Assembly: GCF_900108015.1 (NCBI RefSeq)
Contig: NZ_FNVP01000008.1
Location: forward strand, 1 to 64,000
DNA from: Flavobacterium urumqiense
GTDB taxonomy: Bacteria; Bacteroidota; Bacteroidia; Flavobacteriales; Flavobacteriaceae
Direction: 5' to 3'
DNA: 64,000 bases
Shown: positions 6,975 to 16,292 of the stretch, piece after piece
Layout: each line of letters starts with the position of its first letter
Position numbering within the stretch: position 1 is the first letter of the stretch
Made by a program: the position numbers and the translations under genes
Notes under the pieces: generated by a model
The model's database searches: none
Told to the model about the DNA's origin: nothing
Seen by the model: the letters and a program-made list of their open reading frames with translations, nothing else

Positions 6975-9800
6975 CTAGTTAATAATCAGTTTCTTAATCA
7001 AGGATTTTGAGTCATCCGTTATTTTTACCAGATACACCCCTTTGTTGTGATTGGTTACAGATAGGTTTGAACCATCTGCATTCTTTCTTTCAAAAACCTT
7101 TTGACCAAGGATATTATAGATTTCAATTGTAAAGTCTTTATCTGAATTGTCTATTGAAAAGTTCCCGTCAGACGGATTTGGATACATTTTAAAGTCGCTA
7201 AAATCTACAATTTGTGCTGTTTTAGTTGGTTTTGTAGTGATACGACTTCCAAAATTACTACAAGTGTCAACGGCATAAGAATCCCACTGCGCAGTACTAT
7301 TGAATGTTGTAGTTGGAGAAGTTACAGTCGATTTTCTTCTTAAAGTTACATCAACAGCAAAATCTGCCGTTCCTCCATTAAAAGTTCCAACGATATCGAT
7401 TAAGACTCCGTTTTTAAATAATCCTACAGCATCATTTCCATTAAACGCCATTTCAGCAGCTGATGTAGAAAGGTTTGCTGAACTTGTAGAATAACAACTT
7501 AAAGCAATCAAACTATTTACAATGGTAAATTTACTTCCATTATTCAAGGTTCCTGTCAAAGCGAGTCCTGTGCTCCAGGCTCCGGCACCATTTGTTTGTT
7601 TTTTAATGCTGTAAATGGACATATTTACGGCATTTCCTGTCGCATTCGAAATTTCCAATGCTTTGTTATTTGAAGAACCCTCAATATATTCAGAAAACAA
7701 TAAATCGGTAGCTGTTGAACCACCGGCGGCAGTAGTAACACTAGCTACATTACTTGAAGTAGAAAAATTGCCGGCGGCATCTTTTGCTTTTACGGAAAAA
7801 GTATAAGCTGTTGAAGCCGTTAATCCGGTTACAGCATAGGTTGTTGACGTAACAGTTGCTTTCAAAGTTGGACCTTGGTACACATCGTAAGCAGTTACCG
7901 CTACGTTATCCGTTGAAGCTGTCCAGGATAAATTGGTAGCGGTAGTTCCAGAAGCTGATAAAGAAGTTGGAGTTGTTGGAGATATAGTATCTGAAGTTGC
8001 TGCGGTAATTGTTACAGAATAATCTTCTACTTGTCCAAAAGGAATCGCTTCGCAAGCTGTTGGAATTGCATTGTATTTCAAAGAAACTCTCATTCTTGTC
8101 GTTCCTAAAGTTGCCGTTGTTGGTATAGTGAAAGAACCTGAAACTGGAGTTGTTGTGGAGGCTGATTTAGACCAAACTAATTCTCCGGCATCTGTAAACA
8201 GACCGTTTTGGTTGTAGTCAATCCAAACTGCATATCCTTCGCTGTATACTGTACTGGTCCAAACAGGAGTAATTGTAAATGAGTAAGCTGTTCCGCGTGC
8301 CGTATTTGTAGTTAATGAAGTGAAATTTTCATAACCTGCAGTTCCAGTTGATGAATTGTTTATCGTTCCAAAAACGACTTTACTGATTTTTTCATCAGCA
8401 GTACTGTTTCCTTGAGAAGCACAATAAGATATCGAAGCTGTTGCGGTAGTTACATTAACTACATTGCTTGAGGCAGAAACATTTCCGGCAGCATCTTTTG
8501 CTTTTACTGAAAAAGAGTAAGCGGTGGCAGCTGTTAAACCCGTTGCAGAATAAGTTGTGCCTGTTACTATTGCTTTTAATGTTGCACCTTGGTACACATC
8601 ATAACCAGCAACTCCAGTATTATCAGTAGAGGCAGTCCAACTTAAATTAGTTGTTGTGCTAGTAGTTCCAGACGCTATTAATGAGGTTGGTGCTGTTGGC
8701 GCTACGGTGTCAGTAGCGCCAGAGGTTGTAGTATTGACCGTATTACTTGTAACAGAATAGTTTGCTGCAGCATCTTTGGCAATTACATAAAAAGAATACA
8801 CTGTTGAGGCCGTAAGTCCGGTTATAGTTGTTGATAATCCAGTTACTGTTGTTTTTAATGCACTATTCATATATACATCATATCCTGTAACTCCAGTGTT
8901 ATCTGTCGCAGCTAACCAGCTTAATGCTACTGAATTTGATGTTGAAGCCGTTACTGCTAAATTTGTTGGAGCAGTTGGTGCTTGAGAGTCAGCTGTCGGG
9001 TTCCAAACTGCCTGTACATATTCGGGATGATCTATGTAAGGATTTCTATTGTTTTGAGTACCATAAACAGCATTGTTGCGAGCAACTTCTCTGGCGCTTA
9101 CCGGGTCTTGTGTATTCCAAGCTAAAAGCATGTTTAAAAAAGCAGTAGTGAATACCTGATTACTTGTTCCGTTAAACATACCATAAGTATATCCAGAAAC
9201 CGCAGTTTCATAACGCGTTGCAAAATAAAAGTACATTCTGGCAATGTCTCCTTTAAATTCATCTATTGGTTCAAAGACAGTACCTGTATACCCTGATACG
9301 GCACTTGATCCAAGTTTGCTGCCATTTAAAGAAGTCCAGGTTGCAGACGCAACCATTCCATGAGGATAATTAGATCTTTGACCGTTTACTTTTCCATCGG
9401 TAGGTGTTATAAAATGGGCATCAGAAACCATTGGTGCTGCAGATCCAAAAGTAGATTGAGGAATGATGTGCTCTCTATTGTAGCAATCTCCTTCAACACT
9501 ATAAGTTCCACATCTTTGCGTTGTTCCCAAAGAATAATTATAAGGGTCAGTTCCAGTAGGTTTTTCAGAATACATATCTAAAACGGAACCGTCATTTTCA
9601 TAAAAATTATCAACATCCGAAGTTTGATAAGTGGTATATAAACCGGCATAGCCATTGTCAACATGACCTTTAATGATGTTGTATAATTGGGTTTTCAAAG
9701 TGTACCCCGTTCCGGTAGCCGTTGAATAATATCCCGTAGGCATCTGGGCAATACTCGCAGTAAAGAACATTAGTAATAAGAAAGCGTAGATTTTTTTCAT
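6975..9800 (-). CDS. Secreted endonuclease I family protein with FN3, GEVED and lamin-tail domains, T9SS cargo
   Basis: A 941-residue exported nuclease. Order of domains: signal peptide (1-18, ending SIAQ); endonuclease I fold (about 20-270) with the catalytic-type motif CYNREHIIPQS, MVSDAHFITPTDGKVNG and EFKGDIARMYFY; two fibronectin III modules (about 275-455, TDNTGV..GYDVY); a GEVED module (about 475-600, AVWIDYNQNGLF and FGQVEDYSV); a third FN3 (about 608-695); a lamin-tail-like module (about 700-855, LLFSEYIEGSSNNKALEI); and a C-terminal type IX sorting domain (MYPNPSDGNF ... KGVYLVKI). It probably degrades extracellular DNA or RNA and is released or attached at the cell surface. The next gene upstream is a shorter paralog. 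Confidence 0.92.
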   Translation of the reverse strand: MKKIYAFLLLMFFTASIAQMPTGYYSTATGTGYTLKTQLYNIIKGHVDNGYAGLYTTYQTSDVDNFYENDGSVLDMYSEKPTGTDPYNYSLGTTQRCGTYSVEGDCYNREHIIPQSTFGSAAPMVSDAHFITPTDGKVNGQRSNYPHGMVASATWTSLNGSKLGSSAVSGYTGTVFEPIDEFKGDIARMYFYFATRYETAVSGYTYGMFNGTSNQVFTTAFLNMLLAWNTQDPVSAREVARNNAVYGTQNNRNPYIDHPEYVQAVWNPTADSQAPTAPTNLAVTASTSNSVALSWLAATDNTGVTGYDVYMNSALKTTVTGLSTTITGLTASTVYSFYVIAKDAAANYSVTSNTVNTTTSGATDTVAPTAPTSLIASGTTSTTTNLSWTASTDNTGVAGYDVYQGATLKAIVTGTTYSATGLTAATAYSFSVKAKDAAGNVSASSNVVNVTTATASISYCASQGNSTADEKISKVVFGTINNSSTGTAGYENFTSLTTNTARGTAYSFTITPVWTSTVYSEGYAVWIDYNQNGLFTDAGELVWSKSASTTTPVSGSFTIPTTATLGTTRMRVSLKYNAIPTACEAIPFGQVEDYSVTITAATSDTISPTTPTSLSASGTTATNLSWTASTDNVAVTAYDVYQGPTLKATVTSTTYAVTGLTASTAYTFSVKAKDAAGNFSTSSNVASVTTAAGGSTATDLLFSEYIEGSSNNKALEISNATGNAVNMSIYSIKKQTNGAGAWSTGLALTGTLNNGSKFTIVNSLIALSCYSTSSANLSTSAAEMAFNGNDAVGLFKNGVLIDIVGTFNGGTADFAVDVTLRRKSTVTSPTTTFNSTAQWDSYAVDTCSNFGSRITTKPTKTAQIVDFSDFKMYPNPSDGNFSIDNSDKDFTIEIYNILGQKVFERKNADGSNLSVTNHNKGVYLVKITDDSKSLIKKLIIN

Positions 9801-10108
9801 CGTTTAAAAAATTGGTTTTGGTTTAGTCTCCGTTTTCAAAACTTGATTTAAAGATTTTAAAATATTGAAGATGCACAAATTTATAATTTTAAGGCTGTTT
9901 TATGTTAAGGAATTGTGAAGATTTTTATGATTTTTTTAACAAAATTATTAACATTTGAAGTGAATTAGTTTTTAATTTAAAATAGGATGCAAGAAAGAAA
10001 CCTGTAGTGCTCATTTAAAATACATGGTAAAGTAATTTTGTTATTTATAAAAATGAAAACAAAAAAAAGCACCATCTAATGCCGCTTTAAATAAATTAAT
10101 TCATTATA
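9801..10108. other. Intergenic stretch between the two nuclease genes
   Basis: This AT-rich stretch holds no gene. A possible -7 box for the downstream nuclease gene, TAAATTTG, is on the minus strand at 9883-9876, but without a clear TTTG upstream of it. A weak hairpin with AAAGC/GCTTT arms at about 10066-10088 follows the stop of the second nuclease gene; it resembles half of the terminator at 6882-6949. Confidence 0.45.
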
Positions 10109-11947
10109 TTAATTTACAATTAGTTTTTTAGTAACCGATTTGCTATGGTTTGTTATTTTGACTAAATAAACTCCTTTTTGAAGATTGTTTACAGCTGCAG
10201 ATGAAATGTTGTTGTATTCTTTTTCAAAAACTTTTTGTCCTAATACTGAAAACATTTGAACAGAATATTTTTCATTCGAATTTTCGAAATTTATTTTGAC
10301 ATTTCCATTTGATGGATTTGGATAAATATTAAATTCATTAGAATCAAAATCAACATTAAAAAGGGTTGCCAATGAATGACTTCCTAAACCATTACAAGTG
10401 TCTTTAGCATATACATCCCATTCAGCAGTTTTGTTGAAAGTTGTATTTGGTGCTGAAATACTTGGTTTTCTTCGCAAGGTCTCGTCGGCTCCAAAATTTG
10501 TCGCTCCCCCGTTAAATGTCCCAATGATATCTAAAAGTACACCATTTTTAAACAAACCCATTGGGTCATTTCCGTTAAATGCTTCTTGTGCGGAAGATAG
10601 GTTTGCGCTGGCAGCTGTATAGCAGGCTACTGCAATTTGCGGATCAACTAAGACAAATACGGCTCCATTGTTTAATGTACCAGTTAGATTCAAACCAGCA
10701 GTCCAAGCTCCAGCACCATTTGATTGTTTTCTTATGGAATAAACGGATAAATCAACTGTTGCTCCTGTGAAATTAGCAATTTCTAATGCCTTATTGAAAC
10801 CAGCACCTTCAACGTATTCTGAGAAGAATATTTCTGGAGCTGTTGTTCCTCCAGCAGGTGCGGCAGTTGTCGTTCCATCTACTGATGTACTGGAAACCGA
10901 AGAATTTCTTTCAGCATCTCTAGCTATTAGATAAAAGGAATAAGTAGTAGAGGGTGTTAAGCCTGATAAAGTTGCTGTTGAGCCGGTTGCAGTAGATTTA
11001 AAAGTACCGTTTAAATACAAATCATAGCCGGTGACTGCAATGTTATCTGTTGCTGCTGTCCATGTTAAAGTAGCCGAGTTTGATGTTGTAGTTGTTACCG
11101 TTAGATTTGTTGCTGCTGTTGGAGCTTGAGTATCAACAGGTTCTGTAGTCCATACGGATACTGCATATTCTGGATGATCAATGTAAGGATTTCTATTGTT
11201 TTGACGCGCATAAATAGCGTTGTTACGGGCCACTTCTCTACTACTTACCGGATCTTGATTGTGCCAAGCCAGCAGTTGATTTAAAAATGCTGTGGTAAAT
11301 ACTTTATTGGTTGAACCATTGAACATAGGGTATGAATATCCGGCAACTGTATTTTCATAACGAGTGGCAAAATAGAAATACATTCTGGCAATATCTCCCT
11401 TGAATTCATCTATTGGTTCAAAAACCGGACCTGTATATCCAGCGGTAGTGCTTTCGCCAAGTTTACTTCCGTTACGAGTAATTAGTGTAGGAATTGATAC
11501 CATTGAATGGGGGTAATTAGACCTAATTCCATTTACTTTTCCATCTGTAGGTGTAATAAAATGGGCATCAGAAACCATTGGTGAAGCTTCGTTAAATACA
11601 GATTGTGGTATGATGTGTTCTCTATTGTAACAATCTCCTTCCTTTGTATAGTTCCCACATCGTTGTGTTGACGTTATGTTATAGTTATAAGGATCAACTC
11701 CAGCAGGATTTTCCGAATACATATCTAAGACGGAGCCGTCGTTTTCAAAGAAATTATCAATGTCAGAAGTTTGGTAGGTAACATACAATCCTGCATAATC
11801 ATTGACCGTATGATCTTTGATAATATTATATAATTGGGTTTTCAACGTATAACCTGTCCCTGTGGCGTTCGAATAATACGCAGCCGGAGCTTGCGCAAAA
11901 CCTATTGTAAAAAATAATAAAAAGAGTAGCGAGTAGATTTGTTTCAT
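10109..11947 (-). CDS. Secreted endonuclease I family protein with FN3 and lamin-tail domains, T9SS cargo (paralog)
   Basis: A 612-residue paralog of the previous protein, from tandem duplication. It has a signal peptide (to about residue 18, IGFAQ), an endonuclease I domain (20-270) with CYNREHIIPQS, SDAHFITPTDGKVNG and NPYIDHPEYA, one FN3 module (about 275-365), one lamin-tail-like module (about 375-525, IFFSEYVEGAGFNKALEI) and a type IX sorting domain (IYPNPSNGNV ... KGVYLVKI). Compared with its neighbour it lacks two FN3 modules and the GEVED module. The nuclease domains are near-identical in the active-site stretches, so the two probably share the reaction and differ in what surface they bind. 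All catalytic-type residues are kept in both. Confidence 0.92.
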   Translation of the reverse strand: MKQIYSLLFLLFFTIGFAQAPAAYYSNATGTGYTLKTQLYNIIKDHTVNDYAGLYVTYQTSDIDNFFENDGSVLDMYSENPAGVDPYNYNITSTQRCGNYTKEGDCYNREHIIPQSVFNEASPMVSDAHFITPTDGKVNGIRSNYPHSMVSIPTLITRNGSKLGESTTAGYTGPVFEPIDEFKGDIARMYFYFATRYENTVAGYSYPMFNGSTNKVFTTAFLNQLLAWHNQDPVSSREVARNNAIYARQNNRNPYIDHPEYAVSVWTTEPVDTQAPTAATNLTVTTTTSNSATLTWTAATDNIAVTGYDLYLNGTFKSTATGSTATLSGLTPSTTYSFYLIARDAERNSSVSSTSVDGTTTAAPAGGTTAPEIFFSEYVEGAGFNKALEIANFTGATVDLSVYSIRKQSNGAGAWTAGLNLTGTLNNGAVFVLVDPQIAVACYTAASANLSSAQEAFNGNDPMGLFKNGVLLDIIGTFNGGATNFGADETLRRKPSISAPNTTFNKTAEWDVYAKDTCNGLGSHSLATLFNVDFDSNEFNIYPNPSNGNVKINFENSNEKYSVQMFSVLGQKVFEKEYNNISSAAVNNLQKGVYLVKITNHSKSVTKKLIVN

Positions 11948-12088
11948 AATCTGATAATGGATTGCATTTTTTAAGTTAAAATTTTGATAAAACTACTATT
12001 TTTATTAGTGCTTCAGGTTACTAAATGTTTAAGTAAATCAAAAGTTTTTTCCTGGATTTAAATGAAATACAGTCTCATTCATAAATGT

Positions 12089-13615
12089 TTATTTTGGAAA
12101 TGCTTTGTTTTGATACGCTCCTAAATCCGGTGGTAAAGTTCGAGTGTTTCCCTTGATGTCTATCGGAATCAGATATGTCGACTTCCCTTTTGCGAAAGCG
12201 GCAGAAGTATCGTCAATATTGAATTTGTTTTGGGAAATTTTAAAAAATTTCGGATCCTTATTTAAAATTATTGCGTTGTAATGTGCAGCATCAGTTCCAA
12301 ATTGATAATCAGGGTTCGCAGTAAATGTATTGGATACGTTATCAAATTTGAGCAGACAATTATTGAATTGGTATTGGAACGCGGCAGCCGTTTTTTTCTT
12401 TAATATCATTTCAGTGGAATACGAACCGTAAATAATACAATTGTTGAATGTTGCCGCGGTTAAATCTTTGACTTCAGGAACGGCACCCGTAATATAGTTA
12501 CTAACAAAAACGGCCACTTGCTCCGAACTATTCCAATTATTGTTGAAGGTACAATGAGTGAATTTATAGTTTCCTCCGTAAGAACAGGCTAAACTCGCCT
12601 GACCGGCATTATTGATTACCAGATTTTCTCCGTTAATTTTGGCAGTTTGTGCCAAAATCCCATAATTAGCACAATTGTAAATTTGAGTATTTTTTATGTT
12701 TACGGTTGTTCCGTCATTGTTTTGAACCAATAATCCTATGGTGGCATTTTTGATGGTAAGATGATTCAGATTGTTGTTGGTGCTGCCATTGGTCAGCCAG
12801 ATCGTTCCCCATTGTCCCGGAACATCAGAATAATCAGGTTCTAAACGGTCTCCTTCAAAAATGACTTCTTTTTCTAGTTTATCGGTGGTTGATATGGCTC
12901 CATTTACATTAATAGATGCGGAATTAGATATAATAAGACCTGAATTTGCGTGAAAATGAACTCTCGATCCTGCATCAAAAGTTACCGTTTTTCCAGAAGG
13001 AACTGCGGCATAACCGTAAATTACATAAGGTTTTGTGTTTTTAAAATGGAGTTCGTTTCCGTTTACAGCGTCATTTTCATTCAAAAAGAAACCATCAATT
13101 TTTTCATCACCAATGGGAAGTGTTTCCGTGGTTCCATCAGCGAATCGTTTTGGATAAAGGAAAATGGCATCTTGAATTAAGGTCACCAATTCTATTTTTT
13201 GAAGGTTTTCACCACTATCAAACTGAATTTGGTCGGTATATAGAAAATTAGCTGGATTAGCATCTGTAATATTGGCTGTGGTTTCAATGAAAATATATAA
13301 ACTGTCTTTGGCTAATAAATTTACATTGCTGAATATTTTGCCGTTGTTTCCCGGCATTCCGTCAACCGTCATTCTATATTTCGAATTCAATCCTTTCGCT
13401 AATTGTATGGTGGGAATGGTGATGTCATTTTTACTTTTATTGTAGACTTTAAGACGGTACGTACTAGAGCCAATGCTGGTAAAAACAGTATCTAAATAAA
13501 TAGTATCTTTAGAAAAAGTCAAATCACCAGTGCTGGCTGTTGTCTCAAAATCACTTCGACAGGAGCAAACTGAAATCAATATTCCAATAAATAACAAAAA
13601 AGTGATAGGACGCAT
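12089..13615 (-). CDS. Lipoprotein with right-handed parallel beta-helix repeats
   Basis: A 508-residue protein with a lipoprotein signal peptide (hydrophobic 3-16, then SVCSC, where Cys20 is the probable lipidated residue). After an N-terminal beta-rich region (about 30-150, with YLDTVFTSIGSSTYRLKVYN, which resembles a choice-of-anchor/immunoglobulin-like fold), residues 195-430 show beta-helix rungs: SGLIISNSASINVNGAI, NLNHLTIKNATIGLLVQNND, VNIKNTQIYNCANYGIL, KFTHCTFNNNW. The C-terminus has GNTRTLPPDLGAYQ, a motif often seen at the end of such choice-of-anchor proteins in Bacteroidota. No catalytic residues can be named; it may bind or cut polysaccharide at the cell surface. It is a single gene transcribed away from the menaquinone genes. 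Confidence 0.75.
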   Translation of the reverse strand: MRPITFLLFIGILISVCSCRSDFETTASTGDLTFSKDTIYLDTVFTSIGSSTYRLKVYNKSKNDITIPTIQLAKGLNSKYRMTVDGMPGNNGKIFSNVNLLAKDSLYIFIETTANITDANPANFLYTDQIQFDSGENLQKIELVTLIQDAIFLYPKRFADGTTETLPIGDEKIDGFFLNENDAVNGNELHFKNTKPYVIYGYAAVPSGKTVTFDAGSRVHFHANSGLIISNSASINVNGAISTTDKLEKEVIFEGDRLEPDYSDVPGQWGTIWLTNGSTNNNLNHLTIKNATIGLLVQNNDGTTVNIKNTQIYNCANYGILAQTAKINGENLVINNAGQASLACSYGGNYKFTHCTFNNNWNSSEQVAVFVSNYITGAVPEVKDLTAATFNNCIIYGSYSTEMILKKKTAAAFQYQFNNCLLKFDNVSNTFTANPDYQFGTDAAHYNAIILNKDPKFFKISQNKFNIDDTSAAFAKGKSTYLIPIDIKGNTRTLPPDLGAYQNKAFPK

Positions 13616-13752
13616 TGCGTTAGATTTTTTGTAAAAATAGGAAAAAACTCATTTGGATAGCTATGAATTTTAATTTTGAGTTTATATTATCAATTGTTTT
13701 GCTGTTTTCTAACTCATCTTTTATTTAAATTTACATTTTAAAAATAAATCGG

Positions 13753-14181
13753 ATGATGTTGGATAAAAGTAAAATGCTGGAATACTGCAATGAATTTTCA
13801 AAAAATACCTTAATGCAAACCCTAAATATTGAATATATTGATGCTGGTGAGGGTTTTCTAGTGGCCAAAATGCCTGTAAACTCTTCAGTTCATCAGCCTA
13901 TGGGATTATTGCATGGCGGCGCTTCGGTAGCTTTGGCAGAAAGTGTGGGCAGTGCGGCTTCTCATTTTTTTATTAATGACAAAGAACAAGAAGTACGTGG
14001 AATTGAAATTTCGGCGAATCATTTAAGGAGCATTCGCGAAGGAGTTGTTTATGGAACGGCCAGAATTATTCATAAAGGAAAAACGCTGCATCTTTGGGAA
14101 ATTAAAGTGACTGATGAAGACGGAAATCTGATTTCGTTATGTAAATTGACAAATATGGTTTTGACCAAAGAGAAAAAATAA
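13753..14181 (+). CDS. PaaI-type hotdog thioesterase, candidate DHNA-CoA thioesterase
   Basis: A 142-residue single-domain hotdog protein with the diagnostic HQPMGLLHGGASVALAESVG segment (residues 48-67), where the Gly-rich helix and the Glu are typical of the PaaI/EntH/YdiI branch of acyl-CoA thioesterases. It lies 47 bases upstream of isochorismate synthase in the same direction. In Bacteroidota this pairing suggests the enzyme that hydrolyses 1,4-dihydroxy-2-naphthoyl-CoA in menaquinone synthesis (MenI role); that is inference from context, since hotdog thioesterases have broad specificity. Two adjacent Met codons start the frame, and either could be used. It is cytoplasmic and probably cotranscribed with the next gene. 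Confidence 0.8.
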   Translation: MMLDKSKMLEYCNEFSKNTLMQTLNIEYIDAGEGFLVAKMPVNSSVHQPMGLLHGGASVALAESVGSAASHFFINDKEQEVRGIEISANHLRSIREGVVYGTARIIHKGKTLHLWEIKVTDEDGNLISLCKLTNMVLTKEKK

Positions 14182-14228
14182 GAATTGACGACCTTTTTTT
14201 ATTGCAATCCATTTTAAAAATTTAATGT

Positions 14229-15317
14229 ATGATTGATTTTTTTATAAAAGTGAAACAGCAAAAAGCTCAAAATTTGCCTTTTGTATTGTACAGAAAACCA
14301 AATGATATTAAATTAGCCGGTTTTTTTCAAAATAACGACCATTTATATTTTGCTGAAAATTTTGAAGAGAGTGGTTTTGTTTTTGCTCCTTTTGAAGGAA
14401 GCCAAATGATTCTTATCCCTAAAAATGAATCTGTAAAATGGGAATCGCTGATCACTTCTTTTAAAGAAACTCAAGTTTCTGTTTTTAAAGATTCTGAAGA
14501 CAGCAAAGCTAAAGAGCATTTCGAAAATCTTGTTCAAAAAGGGATTGATGCGATTGCAAAAGGCACTTTAAAAAAAGTGGTTCTGTCAAGGGAAGAAATC
14601 GTTGATTTGTCCAATTTTGATTTAGTTTCGATTTTTGAAAAATTAATTCAAAGTTACCCAACTGCTTTTTGCTATTGTTGGTTTCATCCAAAAATAGGAT
14701 TATGGATGGGCGCTACACCAGAGCGTTTACTGAAGGCCAAAAACAAGAAGTTTTATACGATGGCACTTGCCGGAACACAAAAAATTAATAATGAGGCTGA
14801 AGTAGTTTGGGAGAAAAAAGAAATGGAAGAGCAGCAATTTGTCACTGATTTTATCTTGAATAATTTAAAAAGTCTGACTTCTGAAGTGGCAATTTCCAGT
14901 CCTTACACTTTACAAGCAGGAACGTTAGCCCATATTAAAACAGATATTGAGGGGATAATAAAGGAGAATTCAAGTTTGAAACAAGTAGTTTCCATTTTGC
15001 ATCCAACACCGGCCGTTTGTGGATTGCCAAAAGAAACTGCCAAAGACTTTATTTTGGAAAATGAAGGCTATAACAGAGAATATTACACCGGTTTTTTAGG
15101 CGAATTAAACAAAGAAGGATTTAAAAAAAAAGAACTAAAATCTGATTTATACGTTAACTTGCGATGCATGCAAATTAAAATTTCTTCGAAACTTACAAAG
15201 ACCAAAGTACATTTGTATATGGGCTGTGGTATAACAAAGGACAGTATTCCTGAAAAAGAGTGGAGGGAAAGCGTCAATAAATCGATCACGATGAAGAAGG
15301 TTTTAGATTTAGGATGA
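14229..15317 (+). CDS. menF: Isochorismate synthase
   Basis: A chorismate-utilising enzyme of 362 residues. The family core is clear: AIAKGTLKKVVLSRE (about 110-125), FCYCWFHPKIGLWMGATPERLL (148-170), the MALAGT motif (about 180-186), HPTPAVCGLPKETA (256-270) and the C-terminal LYMGCGITKDSIPEKEWRES, which carries the Mg-binding Glu. Isochorismate synthases turn chorismate into isochorismate, the first committed step of menaquinone synthesis; no siderophore genes are nearby, which favours the menaquinone role. The N-terminal 90 residues are variable, as in the family. The start at 14229 follows the thioesterase stop by 47 bases, so the two are likely one transcript. Confidence 0.9.
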   Translation: MIDFFIKVKQQKAQNLPFVLYRKPNDIKLAGFFQNNDHLYFAENFEESGFVFAPFEGSQMILIPKNESVKWESLITSFKETQVSVFKDSEDSKAKEHFENLVQKGIDAIAKGTLKKVVLSREEIVDLSNFDLVSIFEKLIQSYPTAFCYCWFHPKIGLWMGATPERLLKAKNKKFYTMALAGTQKINNEAEVVWEKKEMEEQQFVTDFILNNLKSLTSEVAISSPYTLQAGTLAHIKTDIEGIIKENSSLKQVVSILHPTPAVCGLPKETAKDFILENEGYNREYYTGFLGELNKEGFKKKELKSDLYVNLRCMQIKISSKLTKTKVHLYMGCGITKDSIPEKEWRESVNKSITMKKVLDLG

Positions 15318-15387
15318 AAAATTTCAGATTTCAGGTGTATGCAGGAACTTTAAACATTAAACTAAAAAAACAGTAAATAAAATTTAA

Positions 15388-16104
15388 ATGAAATTAGATA
15401 TACTAGCGTTTGGCGCGCATCCGGATGATGTAGAATTGGGTTGTGCCGGAACCATTTTAAAAGAAATTTCCTTAGGTAAAACAGTGGGAATAGTCGATTT
15501 AACCCGCGGAGAATTAGGAACCCGTGGTTCGGCTGAAATTAGAGATCAGGAAGCAAATGCTGCTGCAAAAATTTTAGGTGTTTTAGTACGCGAGAATTTA
15601 GAAATGCGTGACGGGTTTTTTGTAAATGACGAAAATCATCAGTTGGAGGTTATAAAAATGATTCGTAAGTATCGACCAGAAATTGTATTGTGTAATGCAA
15701 TTGACGATCGCCATATAGATCATGCAAAGGGAAGTAAATTAGTTTCGGATGCCTGTTTTTTATCAGGATTGAGAAAAGTAGAAACGAGTGTTGATGGAGA
15801 AAGTCAAGAGGCCTGGAGACCTAAGTTAGTTTACCATTATATGCAATGGAAAAACCTTGTACCAGATTTTGTGGTTGACATTACAGGTTTTACGGATAAG
15901 AAAATTGAATCTATTATAGCGTATCGTTCCCAATTTTACGATGCCAATTCTAAAGAACCGGAGTCACCAATCACCAGCAGAAACTTCTTTGAAAGCCTTA
16001 ATTACCGTTCTCAGGATTTTGGAAGGCTCGTGGGAGTAGATCACGCGGAAGGTTTTACAGTTGAAAGATATTTGGCAGTCAATAGCTTAGGAGATTTGAT
16101 CTAA
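15388..16104 (+). CDS. bshB1: Bacillithiol biosynthesis deacetylase BshB1
   Basis: A 238-residue LmbE-type zinc deacetylase. The metal site is plain: AHPDDVELGCAG (residues 10-21) supplies His and Asp, and DDRHIDHAKG (about 108-117) supplies a third ligand. Bacillithiol-type family features are DLTRGELGTRGSAEIRDQEA and SQFYDANSKEPESPITSRNF. The enzyme removes the acetyl group from GlcNAc-malate to give GlcN-malate, the second step of bacillithiol synthesis, in the cytoplasm. The gene lies 70 bases after menF in the same direction; I see no terminator between them, but the functions are unrelated. Length is as usual for the family. Confidence 0.92.
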   Translation: MKLDILAFGAHPDDVELGCAGTILKEISLGKTVGIVDLTRGELGTRGSAEIRDQEANAAAKILGVLVRENLEMRDGFFVNDENHQLEVIKMIRKYRPEIVLCNAIDDRHIDHAKGSKLVSDACFLSGLRKVETSVDGESQEAWRPKLVYHYMQWKNLVPDFVVDITGFTDKKIESIIAYRSQFYDANSKEPESPITSRNFFESLNYRSQDFGRLVGVDHAEGFTVERYLAVNSLGDLI

Positions 16105-16131
16105 TTTTGATGTAATTTTTTAAAAAAATTA

Positions 16132-16162
16132 TTTGCAGAAGTAAACTTATGTTGTATATTTG
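16132..16162 (+). promoter_or_regulatory. Bacteroidota promoter of tRNA-His
   Basis: TTTG at 16132-16135 and TATATTTG at 16155-16162 are separated by exactly 19 bases, a near-perfect match to the Bacteroidota -33/-7 consensus. The mature tRNA begins about 17 bases further on. It is the best promoter match in the window. Confidence 0.8.
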
Positions 16163-16178
16163 CCACCGCTAAGCAAAT

Positions 16179-16253
16179 GGTGGTTGTAGCTCAGTTGGTT
16201 AGAGCATCGGTTTGTGGTACCGAGGGTCGCGGGTTCGAGCCCCGTCTCCCACC
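16179..16253 (+). tRNA. tRNA-His (GTG)
   Basis: The cloverleaf has a D arm (AGCTCAGTTGGTTAGAGC), an anticodon stem TCGGT/ACCGA around loop TTGTGGT with anticodon GTG at 16214-16216, and a T arm GCGGG/CCCGT around TTCGAGC. The extra G at 16179 (G-1) opposite C73 at 16253 is the identity mark of tRNA-His. The acceptor stem (GTGGTTG with CTCCCAC) has two neighbouring mismatches, at 5:68 and 6:67. Confidence 0.93.
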
Positions 16254-16261
16254 CAGAAAGC

Positions 16262-16292
16262 AAAAGCTTCGAAGAAATTCGGGGCTTTTTTT
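16262..16292 (+). terminator. Terminator after tRNA-His
   Basis: AAAAGCTTCGAA and TTCGGGGCTTTT form a 12-bp stem (two G-U pairs) with a GAAA tetraloop, followed by a T run. Confidence 0.85.
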
